From Minwuiaceae bacterium (GTDB taxonomy: Bacteria > Pseudomonadota > Alphaproteobacteria > Minwuiales > Minwuiaceae), in contig JANQEE010000041.1 in NCBI GenBank assembly GCA_028278525.1, positions 1 through 64,000 on the forward strand: a stretch of 64,000 nt of DNA, in the 5' to 3' direction. Positions 41,459 to 49,205 of this stretch are shown piece after piece. Position numbers and translations under genes: made by a program. A model generated the notes under the pieces. It worked only from the letters and a program-made list of their open reading frames with translations, did not search any database and was not told the DNA's origin. The first letter of the stretch is position 1; the number at the start of each line of letters is the position of its first letter.

Positions 41459-42649
41459 TCAGATCACGCCGCGCGCACGGAACCCGGCGATGGTCTCCGC
41501 ATCGTAGCCGAACTCCGACAGGACCGTGTCGGTATGCTGGCCGGCATCGGGCGACGCCTCGCGCATTTCGAACGGCGTGCGGCTCAGTTTGACGCCCTGC
41601 CCGACCAGCCGAACGGGGCCCATCGAATGATGCTCGGCGGCCGGGCCCATATCCAGGTGCTCGACCTGGGGATCGGCGAACATTTCGTCGATCCGGTAGA
41701 TCGGCCCGGTCGGTACGCCGGCCTCGTTCAGCAGCTCGATCCAATAGGCGCTGGTCTTGCTTCGCGTCACGGCCGCAATCTCGGCATTCAGCGCGTCGCG
41801 GTTCTTCGACCGGGCGGACCCGGTCGCGAAATCCGGGTTGGTCAGCAGGTCCGGCCGGCCGATCGTCTCGCAGAACCGCTGGTAGATCTTGTCGCCCGAC
41901 GCGGCGATGTTGATATGGCCGTCCTCGGTTTCGAACACGCCGGTCGGAATGCTGGTCGGGTGGTTGTTGCCGGCCTGCGGCGGCACCTCGCCGGACATCA
42001 GCCAGCGCGCGGCCTGGAAATCCAGCATCGCGATCTGCGCCTGCAACAGCGACGTCTGCACCCATTGTCCTTCGCCGGAGACCTCCCGTTCGTGCAATGC
42101 GACCAGGATGCCGATTGCGCAGTACAGCCCGGCGGTGAGGTCGGCGATCGGAATGCCCGCCCGCACCGGTCCCTGACCGGGCAGGCCGGTGATCGACATC
42201 AGCCCGCCCATGCCCTGTGCGATCTGGTCGAAGCCGGCACGGTTGGCATAGGGTCCGTCCTGGCCGAAGCCGGAGATCGAGGCATAGACCAGCCGGGGGT
42301 TGACCGCTTTCAGGCTCTCGTAGTCGACGCCCAGGCGATGCTTAACGTCCGGGCGGTAATTCTCCACCACCACATCCGCCTGCGCCGCCATCTGCTTCAG
42401 CACCGCGACGCCTTCCGCTTCCTTCAGGTTCAGCGTCATCGACCGCTTACCGCGATGCAGGTTCTGGAAATCCGGCCCGTGCCGCGGCCCGCCCATGCCG
42501 CGGTCGCCGCCGGCATGCTCGGGCGTCTCGATCTTGATCACCCTGGCGCCCCAGTCGGACAGTTGCCGGACGGCGGTCGGGCCGGCCCGCACCCGGGTCA
42601 GGTCCAACACGGTGAAGCGGGCCAGGGGCCCGGAGGAACTGTCGGTCAT
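41459..42649 (-). CDS. CaiB/BaiF family III CoA-transferase
   Basis: A 396-residue CoA-transferase in canonical order: FTVLDLTRVRAGPTAVRQLS, GKRSMTLNLKEAEG, DVVVENYRPDVKHRLG, SGFGQDGPYANRAGFDQIAQ, then the small domain GVFETEDGHINIAASGD and the C-terminal AGVPTGPIYRIDEMFADPQ. Enzymes of this family activate acids by swapping CoA. Together with the following crotonase gene it suggests a short acyl-CoA degradation route. First gene of the pair. Confidence 0.92.
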   Translation of the reverse strand: MTDSSSGPLARFTVLDLTRVRAGPTAVRQLSDWGARVIKIETPEHAGGDRGMGGPRHGPDFQNLHRGKRSMTLNLKEAEGVAVLKQMAAQADVVVENYRPDVKHRLGVDYESLKAVNPRLVYASISGFGQDGPYANRAGFDQIAQGMGGLMSITGLPGQGPVRAGIPIADLTAGLYCAIGILVALHEREVSGEGQWVQTSLLQAQIAMLDFQAARWLMSGEVPPQAGNNHPTSIPTGVFETEDGHINIAASGDKIYQRFCETIGRPDLLTNPDFATGSARSKNRDALNAEIAAVTRSKTSAYWIELLNEAGVPTGPIYRIDEMFADPQVEHLDMGPAAEHHSMGPVRLVGQGVKLSRTPFEMREASPDAGQHTDTVLSEFGYDAETIAGFRARGVI

Positions 42650-42739
42650 TTTTGCGGCTTCGCTGGTTGCTGATGCGCCGCAATACTAGCCCTGTTGCCC
42701 GGCCGGACGCAAAACGATGCGGTCCGGCCGGGCGATTGT

Positions 42740-43033
42740 CTATCGGCGGAGGTCGCGCATCACCAGGCGGTAGGCTTTCTCTATCTCCTCGTCCTGCACG
42801 ACCGGCTCCTCTTCGTCGTCGCGGCGCCAGCAGCGGGCGTGATGCTCCGGGCAATAGGATGAACCGGGCAGTGTCGGGCGATCGCATTTGCAGCTGTCGT
42901 CGGGCGTCGGCTGCCCGGCGATGTACTGACAGGTGTGCGGCGGGGGCGCCTCGAACCCGGGCTGGATGCCGAACGGCATCCGCCCGCGGTTGAGGGAGCG
43001 AAGTTGTAAGCCGGCGATATTGCTACGGCGCAT
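42740..43033 (-). CDS. GcrA-like zinc-finger domain protein
   Basis: A 97-residue protein whose central segment HTCQYIAGQPTPDDSCKCD, then RPTLPGSSYCPEHHARCW, matches the C-terminal domain of GcrA, the alphaproteobacterial cell-cycle regulator that binds RNA polymerase sigma factor. It has the Cys-x10-Cys-x-Cys and CPEHH pattern expected of a zinc site. The N-terminal DNA-binding HTH of full-length GcrA is absent. It overlaps the XRE gene by 11 bp. It may tune sigma-70 or GcrA activity (inference). Confidence 0.75.
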   Translation of the reverse strand: MRRSNIAGLQLRSLNRGRMPFGIQPGFEAPPPHTCQYIAGQPTPDDSCKCDRPTLPGSSYCPEHHARCWRRDDEEEPVVQDEEIEKAYRLVMRDLRR

Positions 43034-43457
43034 CGGCGGGCGCCCCGTCGGCGATGGTGCGGACGACGGCGGCGGGCGGCGTGCTTTCGCCCGCGACCAG
43101 GGCGCGGACCAGGTCGGCGATGGCGCGTCGGGCGCTGCGGCCGCGGATCTCCGCGAAGTTGCGCGCGACCTCGATCTGCAGGCGGTCGGCCCGGCCGTCG
43201 CCGACCGGCTTCCGCCGGTAGCCGCCCTCGCGGCCGTCGAAGAAGAAGGCGACGGGCGCGTCGAGCGCCTCCGCGATACGGCAGAGCGTGCCGGACGAAA
43301 CCCGGTTGGTGCCGTTCTCGTACTTCTGGACCTGCTGGAACGACAGGCCGAGCCGTTGCGCGAGCTGAGTCTGGCTGAGGCCCATCAGGCGGCGGCGGGC
43401 GCGGATGCGGCGGCCGACATGGCTGTCGATGGCGCGGATGAGCTGGCGTGCGTTCAT
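43023..43457 (-). CDS. XRE family transcriptional regulator
   Basis: A 144-residue regulator with an N-terminal HTH (about 13-70: RRIRARRRLMGLSQTQLAQR, then LSFQQVQKYENGTNRVSSGT). Then comes FFFDGREGG and a helical C-terminal region. It resembles the short alphaproteobacterial Cro/CI-type regulators. AAGGAGA is upstream of ATG. The start overlaps the stop of the preceding gene by ATGA (43454-43457) and the stop overlaps the GcrA-like gene, so three genes form one leftward unit. Confidence 0.88.
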   Translation of the reverse strand: MNARQLIRAIDSHVGRRIRARRRLMGLSQTQLAQRLGLSFQQVQKYENGTNRVSSGTLCRIAEALDAPVAFFFDGREGGYRRKPVGDGRADRLQIEVARNFAEIRGRSARRAIADLVRALVAGESTPPAAVVRTIADGAPADAP

Positions 43458-43831
43458 GGGGCGTCTCCTTGTGCGGCGGGTTGAGAGCTGGCGGCAGGGC
43501 AGGGCGCCCGTACCGGCGAGGCGGGTGTCGGCGGCGGCTCGCGGTGCCGTGCCGTCCGGGTTTCGCCGATTGGCGACACGGATACGCGTCCCGGCCGGGC
43601 GCTGGTCACGGCGACCAGGGCGTGGTCCGCGGCTTCGATCCAGTCGCCGGACGCGTCGTGTCTGATGGCGGCCGTGACGTGCAGGTGGTGGCCCGACCGG
43701 ACCAGCCCGTAGGCAGGGTTGAAATAGCCGGGTGCGAGCACGTCGCTCAGACGTTCCCGCGTCGCGTAGTGCCATAAGGCGAACCCGTGGCATGCACCGA
43801 TCACGCGCAGGCCGTTGGATTGAAATGTCAT
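43454..43831 (-). CDS. Phage-type small protein of unknown function
   Basis: A 125-residue protein. Its first 65 residues (VIGACHGFALWHYATRERL, APGYFNPAYGLVRSGHHLHV) have the GFxLWHY...GYFNxA...xRxGxxxxV pattern I associate with small phage virion proteins. The C-terminal 50 residues are Pro/Ala-rich and probably disordered. GGAGAGG precedes ATG 43831. It is first in the leftward phage-derived unit, downstream of two operator sites. Confidence 0.6.
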   Translation of the reverse strand: MTFQSNGLRVIGACHGFALWHYATRERLSDVLAPGYFNPAYGLVRSGHHLHVTAAIRHDASGDWIEAADHALVAVTSARPGRVSVSPIGETRTARHREPPPTPASPVRAPCPAASSQPAAQGDAP

Positions 43832-43910
43832 GCGATACCTCTCCGGTGGAGGGCCGGTCCGAATTCGCGGTTTCGGAGTGTGGCGGCCCGGGGTAATCGA
43901 TGGCGCAATT

Positions 43911-43927
43911 ATCACCATAACGGTGAT
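43911..43927. promoter_or_regulatory. Operator site A: ATCACC-ATAAC-GGTGAT
   Basis: A perfect 6-bp inverted repeat with a 5-bp spacer, 80 bp upstream of the leftward phage-type gene. It is the best copy of a 17-nt motif found four times in this islet. Together with site B it flanks an AT-rich stretch suited to promoter function. Confidence 0.65.
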
Positions 43928-43945
43928 TTTTCTGTCAAACAGAAA

Positions 43946-43962
43946 ATAACCAATTTGGTGAT
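43946..43962. promoter_or_regulatory. Operator site B: ATAACC-AATTT-GGTGAT
   Basis: The second copy of the 17-nt motif, 35 bp (centre to centre) from site A, with one mismatch in the left half-site. The pair resembles adjacent phage operators. Confidence 0.55.
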
Positions 43963-44065
43963 TATTTGCTTAAGCGCACCGACCCGCCAGGATTTCCGCG
44001 GCATGGCGGGCGGCGTATACTTCGGTTCGCGGTCGCCGACGGTCGCGCTATTGCGGAGAGGCTTG

Positions 44066-44368
44066 ATGGCAGGAGGGTCGGAGACGGGCGGGCAGGCGCA
44101 AGCCACCGTTCAGTCGGACAATGCGAGGACGCGGGTCACCGAATGGCGGTTCGCGCCCGGTGCGGCGACGGGCTGGCATCGTCATGAATACGACTACGTG
44201 GTGGTGCCGATGACCACGGGCCCGCTGAAGATCGTCGGGGCCGGCGGTTTGGAAACCATCGCCGAGCTGACCGCCGGCGTTTCCTATTTCCGCGAGGCCG
44301 GCGTCGAGCACGACGTGATCAACGCGTCCGGAAAAGAGTTCGTGTTCGTCGAGGTCGAGCTCAAATAG
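44066..44368 (+). CDS. Cupin domain protein
   Basis: A 100-residue single-domain cupin. The metal-binding motif 1 is WHRHEYDYVVVPMTTG (His-x-His, Glu nearby) and motif 2 is reduced to VEHDVINASG. Small cupins of this type bind metals and may be isomerases or sensors. GGAGAGG is upstream of ATG. It lies between the two operator pairs of the phage-like islet but is not itself phage-like; it may be host DNA. Confidence 0.8.
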   Translation: MAGGSETGGQAQATVQSDNARTRVTEWRFAPGAATGWHRHEYDYVVVPMTTGPLKIVGAGGLETIAELTAGVSYFREAGVEHDVINASGKEFVFVEVELK

Positions 44369-44423
44369 ACCCGCGCCCGGCGGGCGGCGTCACACCTTGT
44401 TGCCGCTGTCCGGCAGCGTCCCG

Positions 44424-45050
44424 TCACTCGGGCGTATAGCTGCCGGTCACCAGGGCGACCAGTTCCGCCTCTTCGGCCGGAATCGGTTGCTGATGCTGGG
44501 GATCGTGACTGTCGAGCCACAGCCAGGCTTGGCCGTCCCGTTCGCCGTCTTCGTGGCGGAGCAGTCGCGCGGTGACCTCCACATGGCCTTGGCCGTCGCG
44601 GCGGTGGCAGATCACCCGCTTGCCCGATTCCGGCGCGGTGTCCAAATCGCCGATCGCCACGCAGATCAGGATGGATCCCTCCGGGTAGCGTCGGTTAAGC
44701 GCGGTGCCGCGGACTTCCAGTCCGAAGCGGGGCACTCCGGCATATCGCGGGTCTTCCGGTACGGAAGCGGGGTATCGCTCCTCGGCGGGCCAGTCCGCCT
44801 CGGTTCGCCACACCCCGGCTTCGGCGGCGCCGCGTACCGTGACCGGCTCTACCGTCGACAGCGCGGCGCCCAGCACCTCGGCCTCCGTGCAGCCCATGGC
44901 GCGGGCCAGCCGGCGGACCCAGTCCAGGGTCATTCGCCGTTCGCCGCGCTCCAGCCGGCTGATCTGCTGTAAGGTCGTGTCGGCGCGTTCGGCCAGCTGT
45001 TGCTGGGTCAGGCGCCGTGCCTTGCGGGCAATGCGAAGCTGATTTTCCAT
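44424..45050 (-). CDS. XRE/S24-type repressor lacking the peptidase catalytic residues
   Basis: A 208-residue C2/CI-like repressor. HTH at about 8-55 (ARKARRLTQQQLAERADTTL, then QQISRLERGERRM). The S24 (LexA-like) C-terminal domain runs from about 90. The catalytic serine should occur in GxSM but the sequence reads VRGTALNRRYPEG (Ala). The catalytic lysine region reads VTARLLRHEDG where VKRL is expected. Self-cleavage is therefore unlikely. ATG 45050 lies 10 bp from operator C, implying autorepression. Confidence 0.82.
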   Translation of the reverse strand: MENQLRIARKARRLTQQQLAERADTTLQQISRLERGERRMTLDWVRRLARAMGCTEAEVLGAALSTVEPVTVRGAAEAGVWRTEADWPAEERYPASVPEDPRYAGVPRFGLEVRGTALNRRYPEGSILICVAIGDLDTAPESGKRVICHRRDGQGHVEVTARLLRHEDGERDGQAWLWLDSHDPQHQQPIPAEEAELVALVTGSYTPE

Positions 45051-45059
45051 ATCTCGGCC

Positions 45060-45076
45060 ATCACCGGATTGGTGAA
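45060..45076. promoter_or_regulatory. Operator site C: ATCACC-GGATT-GGTGAA
   Basis: The third copy of the 17-nt motif (one mismatch), immediately upstream of the S24-like repressor start codon. Confidence 0.6.
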
Positions 45077-45117
45077 TTTCTGTTGCGCCAAGTGGGCGAA
45101 TTCTGGTAAAACCAAAA

Positions 45118-45134
45118 TTCTCCAATATGGTGAT
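45118..45134. promoter_or_regulatory. Operator site D: TTCTCC-AATAT-GGTGAT
   Basis: The fourth, weaker copy: the right half is perfect and the left half has two mismatches. It lies 58 bp from site C in the divergent region between the repressor and the 45211 gene. A TGGT-AAA-ACCA palindrome (45104-45114) lies between C and D. Confidence 0.45.
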
Positions 45135-45210
45135 AACGGTTGATGGCGCACTTTGCAACCCCTCTCTTCGGATCCGCATCGATCTGCCTGGCTGTTGCCG
45201 GAGGCGGGCG

Positions 45211-45810
45211 GTGACGGACCGGACCGATTTCGGCCCCGGCGAGCTCTATCCGTTTTGCCCCTGGGAACCGCGGGCGGGGGCACGTCGGCGCAGGCGCGGC
45301 AGGCCGCCGATCTACTATGCGCGGGATGGCGACCCCGACCGGGTCGTGACCAAGGCGGAGCGGTCGGCGCGCGAGGGCCGGGCGGTTCGGGCCCAGGCGA
45401 TCGATACGCTGGAATGGTATTACCACCGCAAGCCCGATTTGATTCCGCGGCCGATGTATTCAGCCGGCCGGCGTCTGCGCGACACCTATGAGACCTGTTT
45501 GATCAAGGCCGGTGTCAGCGCCTTCGACTTCACCAGGGATCGGGTGTCGGGCGGGGTGGGCCGGGACCAGGGCATCAGTGCGCTCGATTCTGTCGAGGAG
45601 CTCAACTTCGCGCTCGACTACGTGGGCGGCCCGGAACTCGACAGTCTGCTGCTGTCGGTGATTTGCCAGAACCAGAGGATGGAGGACTTCGAGCGGCGTC
45701 ACGCCTGGCGGACCGGCGGCGGTCAGATAGCGTTACGTATCGCACTTTACCGGCTTGCGTTGCATTACGGCTATATTCAGGAGCCGCGTCGCCGGCGGAT
45801 CGCGCCGTAG
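45211..45810 (+). CDS. DUF6456-like / phage-type protein
   Basis: A 199-residue protein starting at GTG 45211, which has GGAGG at ideal spacing. The N-terminus is very basic (RRRRRGRPPIYYARDG). The C-terminal half has MYSAGRRLRDTYETCL and LLLSVICQNQRMEDFERRHAW plus IALRIALYRLALHYGY, a pattern close to DUF6456, a helical domain in alphaproteobacterial and phage proteins. Divergent from the S24-like repressor and probably controlled by operators C and D. Confidence 0.65.
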   Translation: MTDRTDFGPGELYPFCPWEPRAGARRRRRGRPPIYYARDGDPDRVVTKAERSAREGRAVRAQAIDTLEWYYHRKPDLIPRPMYSAGRRLRDTYETCLIKAGVSAFDFTRDRVSGGVGRDQGISALDSVEELNFALDYVGGPELDSLLLSVICQNQRMEDFERRHAWRTGGGQIALRIALYRLALHYGYIQEPRRRRIAP

Positions 45811-45828
45811 GACGGAACCGCTGTCAGG

Positions 45829-46020
45829 TCAGTCGAGGGGGGTGCCCCGATCGGCGATGGCTTCCCCTGCGGTGGCGGATGGTGTGTCGTCGTCCGTCTC
45901 GGGCGTCGCAGCGACGTCGCTGGAGCTTCCTCCGTTTGCCTTCATCCAGGCCGCCAGGCGCCGGGTCTGCGCCAACAGGCGCTGGCTTTTAACCGTGGAG
46001 CGTCGAACCACGTTTGTCAT
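45829..46020 (-). CDS. Small hypothetical protein (63 aa)
   Basis: A 63-residue ORF with GGAG 6 bp upstream of ATG 46020. N-terminal half basic and helical (MTNVVRRSTVKSQRLLAQTR), C-terminal half acidic and probably disordered. No family recognised. Convergent with the DUF6456-like gene, 18 bp away, and possibly part of the same islet. Confidence 0.45.
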   Translation of the reverse strand: MTNVVRRSTVKSQRLLAQTRRLAAWMKANGGSSSDVAATPETDDDTPSATAGEAIADRGTPLD

Positions 46021-46213
46021 GCAGCACTCCAATGCGGGCCCGACTTGGCGGCGACTTGGCTCGCCCTCGTTGGAACGTAAACAATCGGTTAAAGAATGTC
46101 CCTCAAGTGGTAAATAAAACGTTAAAGCGTTCTACTAAAAGTAGATGATTTCTCCGGCCCGGTCGCGACCGGCTCTGAAGTGAGCGGCGGTCCGTGAGCC
46201 AGGCGTTCTCGTT

Positions 46214-46247
46214 TTGTCAATTGCGGAGATGAATGTTTTAGTATAAA
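46214..46247 (+). promoter_or_regulatory. Candidate promoter for the sensor kinase gene
   Basis: TTGTCA (46214-46219), then TAGTATAAA (39-47) with a spacer of 17-19 bp depending on the -10 chosen. The rest of 46021-46296 holds a CTACT-AAA-AGTAG hairpin near 46131 and the palindrome CCGGTCGCGACCGG (46159-46172), with no gene. Confidence 0.35.
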
Positions 46248-46296
46248 TGCCGAGTCTTAGGTTGGTGTGGCGTCGGGTTTCTTGGGGGAACGCTCG

Positions 46297-48816
46297 TTGA
46301 GTGGACCCTTGTCTTCAATGAAACCCTCATCCTCTGGCTACTCTTTCCAACTGCTGCTGTTCGCTGTCGCTGCCGCTTGGTTGCCGTCGTTGGCCGGAAC
46401 GGGCCCGGCGAAAGCAGACGAGGGGGCGTCTTCTCCGCGGTCCGAAGTCGTCGCGGTCGTGCCGGGGCATTGGCCACCGCAATACGCGCTGGACGACAGC
46501 GGCCGCCCCGTCGGCTTCGCCATCGATGTGATGGAAGCGGTCGCCGCGCGGTCCGGGCTTCGTGTCCGCTATCATATCGCCGAGACCTTTCCCGAAGCCT
46601 ATGACCTGTTGCGGTTCGGGCAGGTCGACCTGATCCCAAATATGGGCATCGTGCCGTCACGGCGCGAGCATTTCGGCTTTACGGAACCGGTCGAAACCTT
46701 TGTCGTATCGTTGTTCGTACGCAGCGAAGGCAATGCCGTGCGCGGTCTGGACGACTTGGCGGGCCTCAAAGTCGCGACGGTGAAATACAATGTCGCTGTG
46801 CGCCTGCTCGGCGGGCGCGACGACATCGACTTGGTCGTCTATCCGGATATTCACGAGGCCCTGTTCAAGCTGCTGGCCGGCCATGTCGATGCGCTCGCCT
46901 ATCCGCGTCCCGTCGTCACCCGTTTGTTGGCGGAGAGCGGTGTTGCCGACCGGGTCCTGACCGCCGGCCCGCCGCTTGCCGAAGTCAAGCGCGGCATCGC
47001 CGTGCGCCGGGACGACATCGAATTGCGCGCCAGGTTGGATGCGGCCGTTGCGGCCTACGTCGGTTCGCCCGGCTATCGCGAGGTTTATCGGAAGTGGTAC
47101 GGCGCCCAGGGCAAGGGCTGGCTTACCGAAGATATCGTTTGGACATTGATCGCGCTTGTCGCCTTCACCGCCCTGGCGATGGGCTACTGGCGCTTTCAGT
47201 CCGTTCTCCGTCTAAACAGGCGTCTGCGGGCGAGCATATGGGATCGGGAGCGGGCCGAAGTCGCGCTCAGCGCCAGCGAGGAGAAGCTGCGCGTCCGCGA
47301 GGCCTACTTCCGCGCTCTGATCGAAAACGCGACCGACGTGATCACCGTGCTCAGCGAAGACGGAACCATCCTGTTCGAAAGCGCTTCGGTGGAGACGCAG
47401 TTCGGCTACCGGACCGATGAATTGATCGGCCTGAACGCATTGGATTTCATCCACCCGGACGACCGGCAGCGCGCCAGGGAAGCGCTTGGCCGGGCGGTTG
47501 CCAACGTTGGCACGGCGCATGCGACCGAGTATCGCGTTCGGCACAAGAACGGCGAGTGGCGCATTGTTTCATCTATCGGCAAAAACGCCTTGGATAACCT
47601 CAGCGTCGCGGGCATCGTCGTCATCTCGCGTGATATCACCGAAGCGAAGTCGATCGAGGAACAGCTTCATCACGCCCAGAAGATGGAGGCGGTCGGACGG
47701 TTGACCGGCGGCGTGGCGCACGATTTCAACAACCTGCTTGCCATCGCCATGGGCAATCTGGAACTGGTCGAGGAAGGCTTGGCGGACCGGCCGAAGCTTA
47801 GGGATCTGTCGCACCGCGCGCTCGAAGCGGCCCAGCGCGGCGCCAATCTCACCCAGCGGCTTCTGGCCTATTCGCGCAAGCAGCCGCTGCGGCCGCAGGT
47901 CGTCGATCTGAACGTCCTGATCGCCGACACCGTCGAACTGCTTGGGCGCACCCTGGGCGAGACGATCGAGATCGAGACCGTGCTGACGGACGACCTCTGG
48001 CCGGTCCCGGTCGATCCCCACCAGCTTGAAAACGCATTGGTGAACCTGGCGGTCAACGCACGCGACGCCATGCGTAAAGGCGGCAGGCTCACCATCGAAA
48101 CCGCCAATACGGATCTCGATGCGGCCTACGCCGAAAGCGTTGGGGATCTGGCACCCGGGAAATACGTCGTGCTGGCGGTCAGCGATACCGGCGGCGGCAT
48201 CCCGGCGGATGTCCTGCCGGACGTGTTCGAGCCGTTTTTCACCACCAAGGATATCGGCGAGGGCAGCGGGCTTGGTCTGTCGATGGTCTACGGCTTCGCC
48301 CGGCAATCCGGCGGGCACGCGACCATCTACAGCGAACCGGGGCAGGGCACGACGGTCAGGCTGTATCTGCCATGTGCCGAGGCCGGCGATGTCGTGGCGA
48401 CATCCGAACCGGCGGCGAACGACATGCCGCGCGGCGCGGGCGAGCGGATCCTCGTGGTCGAGGACAACGACGACGTTCGCGCGACCTGCCTGCGCCTGTT
48501 GGCCGATCTCGGCTACCGGACCGTTGCCGTGCCGGACGCCGCATCGGCTCTGGCCAAGCTGGAGACCGTGCCGGAAATCGAACTGCTGTTCACCGACATT
48601 GTCCTGCCCGGCGGTATGAGCGGGGCCGAACTGGCGCCGGAAGCGAGGCGCCGCCAACCGACGCTGAAAGTGCTCTACACCTCCGGCTACACCGAGAACG
48701 CCATCGTTCACCAGGGCCGGCTGGATGGCGGCGCTGATCTGATCGAAAAGCCGTATCGTAAAGATCAGTTGGCTTGCAAGTTGCGTACTGTGCTCGACCA
48801 GGGGGGACTCGTGTAG
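46297..48816 (+). CDS. Hybrid sensor histidine kinase with periplasmic solute-binding (SBP family 3) sensor, PAS and receiver
   Basis: About 839 residues. A signal/anchor segment (FQLLLFAVAAAWLPSLAG) precedes a periplasmic family-3 binding domain (about 50-260: GHWPPQYALDDSGRPVGFAI, VGSPGYREVYRKWYG). One TM helix (about 268-288) leads to PAS (about 320-440), HisKA with His475 (GGVAHDFNNLLAI), HATPase (VNLAVNARDAM, DTGGGIP, GLGLSMVYGF) and a C-terminal receiver with Asp767 (LLFTDIVLPGG). TTG 46297 has GGGGGAA upstream; GTG 46267 or ATG 46318 are possible. Probably senses an amino-acid-like ligand, as in BvgS-type kinases. A receiver gene follows. Confidence 0.9.
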   Translation: MSGPLSSMKPSSSGYSFQLLLFAVAAAWLPSLAGTGPAKADEGASSPRSEVVAVVPGHWPPQYALDDSGRPVGFAIDVMEAVAARSGLRVRYHIAETFPEAYDLLRFGQVDLIPNMGIVPSRREHFGFTEPVETFVVSLFVRSEGNAVRGLDDLAGLKVATVKYNVAVRLLGGRDDIDLVVYPDIHEALFKLLAGHVDALAYPRPVVTRLLAESGVADRVLTAGPPLAEVKRGIAVRRDDIELRARLDAAVAAYVGSPGYREVYRKWYGAQGKGWLTEDIVWTLIALVAFTALAMGYWRFQSVLRLNRRLRASIWDRERAEVALSASEEKLRVREAYFRALIENATDVITVLSEDGTILFESASVETQFGYRTDELIGLNALDFIHPDDRQRAREALGRAVANVGTAHATEYRVRHKNGEWRIVSSIGKNALDNLSVAGIVVISRDITEAKSIEEQLHHAQKMEAVGRLTGGVAHDFNNLLAIAMGNLELVEEGLADRPKLRDLSHRALEAAQRGANLTQRLLAYSRKQPLRPQVVDLNVLIADTVELLGRTLGETIEIETVLTDDLWPVPVDPHQLENALVNLAVNARDAMRKGGRLTIETANTDLDAAYAESVGDLAPGKYVVLAVSDTGGGIPADVLPDVFEPFFTTKDIGEGSGLGLSMVYGFARQSGGHATIYSEPGQGTTVRLYLPCAEAGDVVATSEPAANDMPRGAGERILVVEDNDDVRATCLRLLADLGYRTVAVPDAASALAKLETVPEIELLFTDIVLPGGMSGAELAPEARRRQPTLKVLYTSGYTENAIVHQGRLDGGADLIEKPYRKDQLACKLRTVLDQGGLV

Positions 48817-48830
48817 TGGAAGGGCCAGCG

Positions 48831-49196
48831 ATGCGAGAAAGGAACCTGTTGGTGGTCGATGACGAGCCCGGTTTCGGCGAACTCGTCCGCGAGATAGCAG
48901 AGGAGGCGGGCTATCGGGTCAACGTCACACAGAACGCTTCGGCCTTCAAACGCGCCTACGATACCGTCGATCCGAATGTCGTATTAGTCGACATCGTCAT
49001 GCCGGAAATCGACGGCATCGAGGTCATCCGCTGGCTCGCCGACCGCGGGTCGAAGGCGAAGCTGATCGTCGTCAGCGGCTACAACCCGCGCTACGTGGAG
49101 ATGGCCGAAGACCTCGGCAAGCTGCACGGCCTGGTCGAGGTGATCAGCCTGTCCAAACCGTTCCGGGTCGCCGAACTCCGTGCGGTGCTTGCGTAA
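48831..49196 (+). CDS. Single-domain response regulator
   Basis: A 121-residue receiver with Asp10/Asp11, phospho-acceptor Asp54 (VVLVDIVMPEIDG), a switch Ser in VVSGYN and Lys in SLSKPFR. It lies 14 bp after the hybrid kinase stop and is certainly co-transcribed. No output domain, so it probably relays the phosphate or acts by protein contact. ATG 48831 has GGAAGGG upstream. Confidence 0.88.
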   Translation: MRERNLLVVDDEPGFGELVREIAEEAGYRVNVTQNASAFKRAYDTVDPNVVLVDIVMPEIDGIEVIRWLADRGSKAKLIVVSGYNPRYVEMAEDLGKLHGLVEVISLSKPFRVAELRAVLA

Positions 49197-49205
49197 CGAC
49201 GTCGG

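Noticed and set aside
42740-45810. Complete prophage or integrative element
   Set aside because: No integrase, terminase, capsid or tail genes and no flanking direct repeats or tRNA seen; treated as a regulatory islet.
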